The notes beneath the pieces were generated by a model. It was not told where the DNA came from, did no database searches, and saw only the letters and a program-made list of their open reading frames with translations. From Promerops cafer (Eukaryota > Chordata > Aves > Passeriformes > Nectariniidae), in contig VZSE01006621.1 in the NCBI GenBank assembly GCA_013398275.1, forward strand, positions 319,296 to 383,295: a stretch of DNA of 64,000 nucleotides, read 5' to 3'. Made by a program: the position numbers and the translations under genes. Below, one piece after another: positions 62,983 through 64,000 of this stretch. How positions within the stretch are numbered: the stretch's first letter is position 1; each line of letters opens with the position of its first letter.

Positions 62983-63441
62983 CTGCATCTGAGAGTAAAG
63001 GCGGGCAGAGAAGAAGCACCGAGTTTGTTTTCAGAAACTGCATTCACTCCTCCACATTCCGGCTCCTGGACTGTGTTGTCTACGGACGGACAGACAGCGG
63101 GACAGAGCTCTCTCTCTCTTTTTTGCTGTTAGTTAGTTAGTTTTAGCTAGCTGAGGCAGAGAAGTTCCCTGGACTGTGGTTTTTTTTCCTTTTCCTTGGA
63201 ACTGTTCAAACCTGCTCTGGACCGAACACCCAGCAGAGCACCGGCAGCTCGCACCTGAGGCCCACCGGACTGGGCCTGGGCCGCGGCATTTCCAGCGCCG
63301 GAGAGACTGAGAGGAGACTGAGCGAGCCGAGCTACAGCCCACGGAGGGACTTTCTGAGTCTGACATCTCTTTTGGAGCGGCGAGAGGTTCTATTGTTTAA
63401 TATTGGGGGTTTTTTTTTGCTGGTGAATGCTTTGCCCATTA

Positions 63442-63447
63442 AATAAA
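63442..63447 (+). terminator. AATAAA polyadenylation signal of the solo LTR
   Basis: A canonical hexamer within 'cattaaataaacag', followed by a T-rich run. This is the standard arrangement at an LTR R/U5 boundary and orients the LTR to the plus strand. Confidence 0.6.
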
Positions 63448-63560
63448 CAGTTTTTTTCCACTTTTCTCCAAGGAAATATTTTCCTGAACCAACTGGGGGA
63501 GGGGCCAATTGAATCTGCTTTCTAGAGGATTTTCTCCTAAATTTGCCCTAAACCAGGACA

Positions 63561-63925
63561 CCCCCCTTGTCCTTTCACTCCATACTCTTGTAAGCACTTG
63601 TCACTGCTGTCCATCAGGGCTCTGAGCCATTGACCACTACCCTCTAGGTGTGATCACCCAGCTGCATCGTAATCCAGCTAACAGCTCACCCACCAAATCC
63701 ACCACTCTCCAGTTTGGAGAGAAGGATGTTGTGGAGGACTGTGTCAAAGGTTTAATGGATAAAAGACATTTGTAGCTTTAGCTACTACATGTAGTTATTC
63801 CATCATAGAAAGCCACTGGGACAGACAGGATTTTCCCTTGGTGAATCCGTGCTGACTGACTCAAATTATATTCCTGTTCTCCATGTGCCTTAGCATAGCT
63901 TCTAGGATGATCTATACAAGGATGC
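63561..63925 (-). mobile_element. CR1 LINE, continuation right of the LTR
   Basis: This continues the element of 62664-62910: 'ccccccttgtcctttcactc' and 'actcttgtaagc'. After an internal deletion near 63595-63610 it jumps to ORF2-derived sequence. That part contains 'gagccattgaccactaccct', 'tgtgatcacccagctgcat', 'cacccaccaaatccaccact', 'gaggactgtgtcaaaggttt', 'ccatcatagaaagccactgg', 'acaggattttcccttggtga' and 'atccgtgctgactgact'. It decays after about 63925, and the last 75 bp of the window are unassigned AT-rich DNA. Confidence 0.9.
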
Positions 63926-64000
63926 TGATACAAGAAAAGAATGATTCTAAATGGAAAGGAAAAAAGGATGAATTAAAGATTTTAATATGTACATAAAGGC

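Larger units (their letters stand above)
62911..63560 (+). mobile_element. complete solo ERV LTR inserted in CR1
   Basis: The 650-bp unit is bounded by perfect 8-bp inverted termini, TGTCCTGG at 62911-62918 and CCAGGACA at 63553-63560. It is flanked by C5 on the left (62906-62910) and C6 on the right (63561-63566), consistent with a 5-bp duplication of CCCCC in the CR1 word 'catccccccttgtcc'. A TATA-like tttaaaa lies at 62976-62982 and AATAAA at 63442-63447, about 110 bp before the end, which supports the plus orientation. The middle is GC-rich and keeps many CpGs (for example ctacggacgg, ggccgcggc, gcgccgg, gagcggcgag), unlike the decayed LTRs elsewhere in the window. No internal retroviral sequence remains, so it is a solo LTR from recombination. 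A 5-bp duplication fits an ERVL-like element; the class call is inference. Confidence 0.9.

Noticed and set aside
62758..63132. 124-codon plus-strand frame
   Set aside because: It is a composite of antisense CR1 3' UTR and LTR sequence crossing the insertion boundary.
63133..63366. Ser/Arg-rich minus-strand frame of 77 codons
   Set aside because: It comes from the GC-rich middle of the solo LTR. LTRs are non-coding, and there is no adjoining internal gene.

Overview
The window is non-coding vertebrate DNA, almost certainly from a bird. The main evidence is repeated copies of CR1, the dominant avian LINE, with its usual 5' truncation. Their 3' ends carry short octamer-like repeats of the 'attctgtg' type. 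Avian endogenous-retrovirus LTR families are also present. The mix of LTRs, including one with TGTCCTGG...CCAGGACA ends, suggests a passerine or another neoavian bird, but that is inference. The sequence is AT-rich throughout. I found no protein-coding gene I would defend: the open frames are short, mostly without recognisable domains, and the longer ones lie inside repeats. The window is best read as a gene desert or a very large intron.

Layout: 1-2120 AT-rich, unassigned. 2121-2814 old ERV LTR (+). 4535-4792 CR1 reverse-transcriptase fragment (-). 4793-13539 long unassigned stretch with a very AT-rich core near 6950-7320. 13540-13920 CR1 (+). 15096-15320 CR1 (-). 16658-16918 a GGAA microsatellite and a 98-bp exact duplication around a single N. 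17060-17260 probable old CR1 (+). 20836-21679 CR1 (+). 26708-27840 CR1 (-), split by about 200 bp of pure TTTCC repeat that ends at a second N. 34970-35140 ERV LTR fragment (+). 35483-36115 a tRNA-Lys-like sequence joined to an LTR (-). 38868-39410 ERV LTR fragment (+). 48466-48876 old CR1 (+). 55388-55845 CR1 (+) that lacks its 3' end. 62664-63925 CR1 (-) containing a complete, CpG-rich solo LTR at 62911-63560.

The most interesting object is at 35478-36120. A full-length copy of tRNA-Lys(CUU), including an approximate 3' CCA, abuts the 3' end of an avian ERV LTR. It sits exactly where the primer-binding site should be and in primer orientation. The whole unit may be bounded by 5-bp near-repeats (aaaat/aaagt). 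It looks like a retrotransposed LTR-plus-primer-tRNA chimera rather than an ordinary solo LTR.

Second in practical value are two probable assembly scars, each marked by one N: the duplication at 16708-16918 and the microsatellite edge at 27048. Several low-repeat stretches rich in homeodomain- and octamer-like motifs may be conserved non-coding elements. That needs cross-species alignment to decide.
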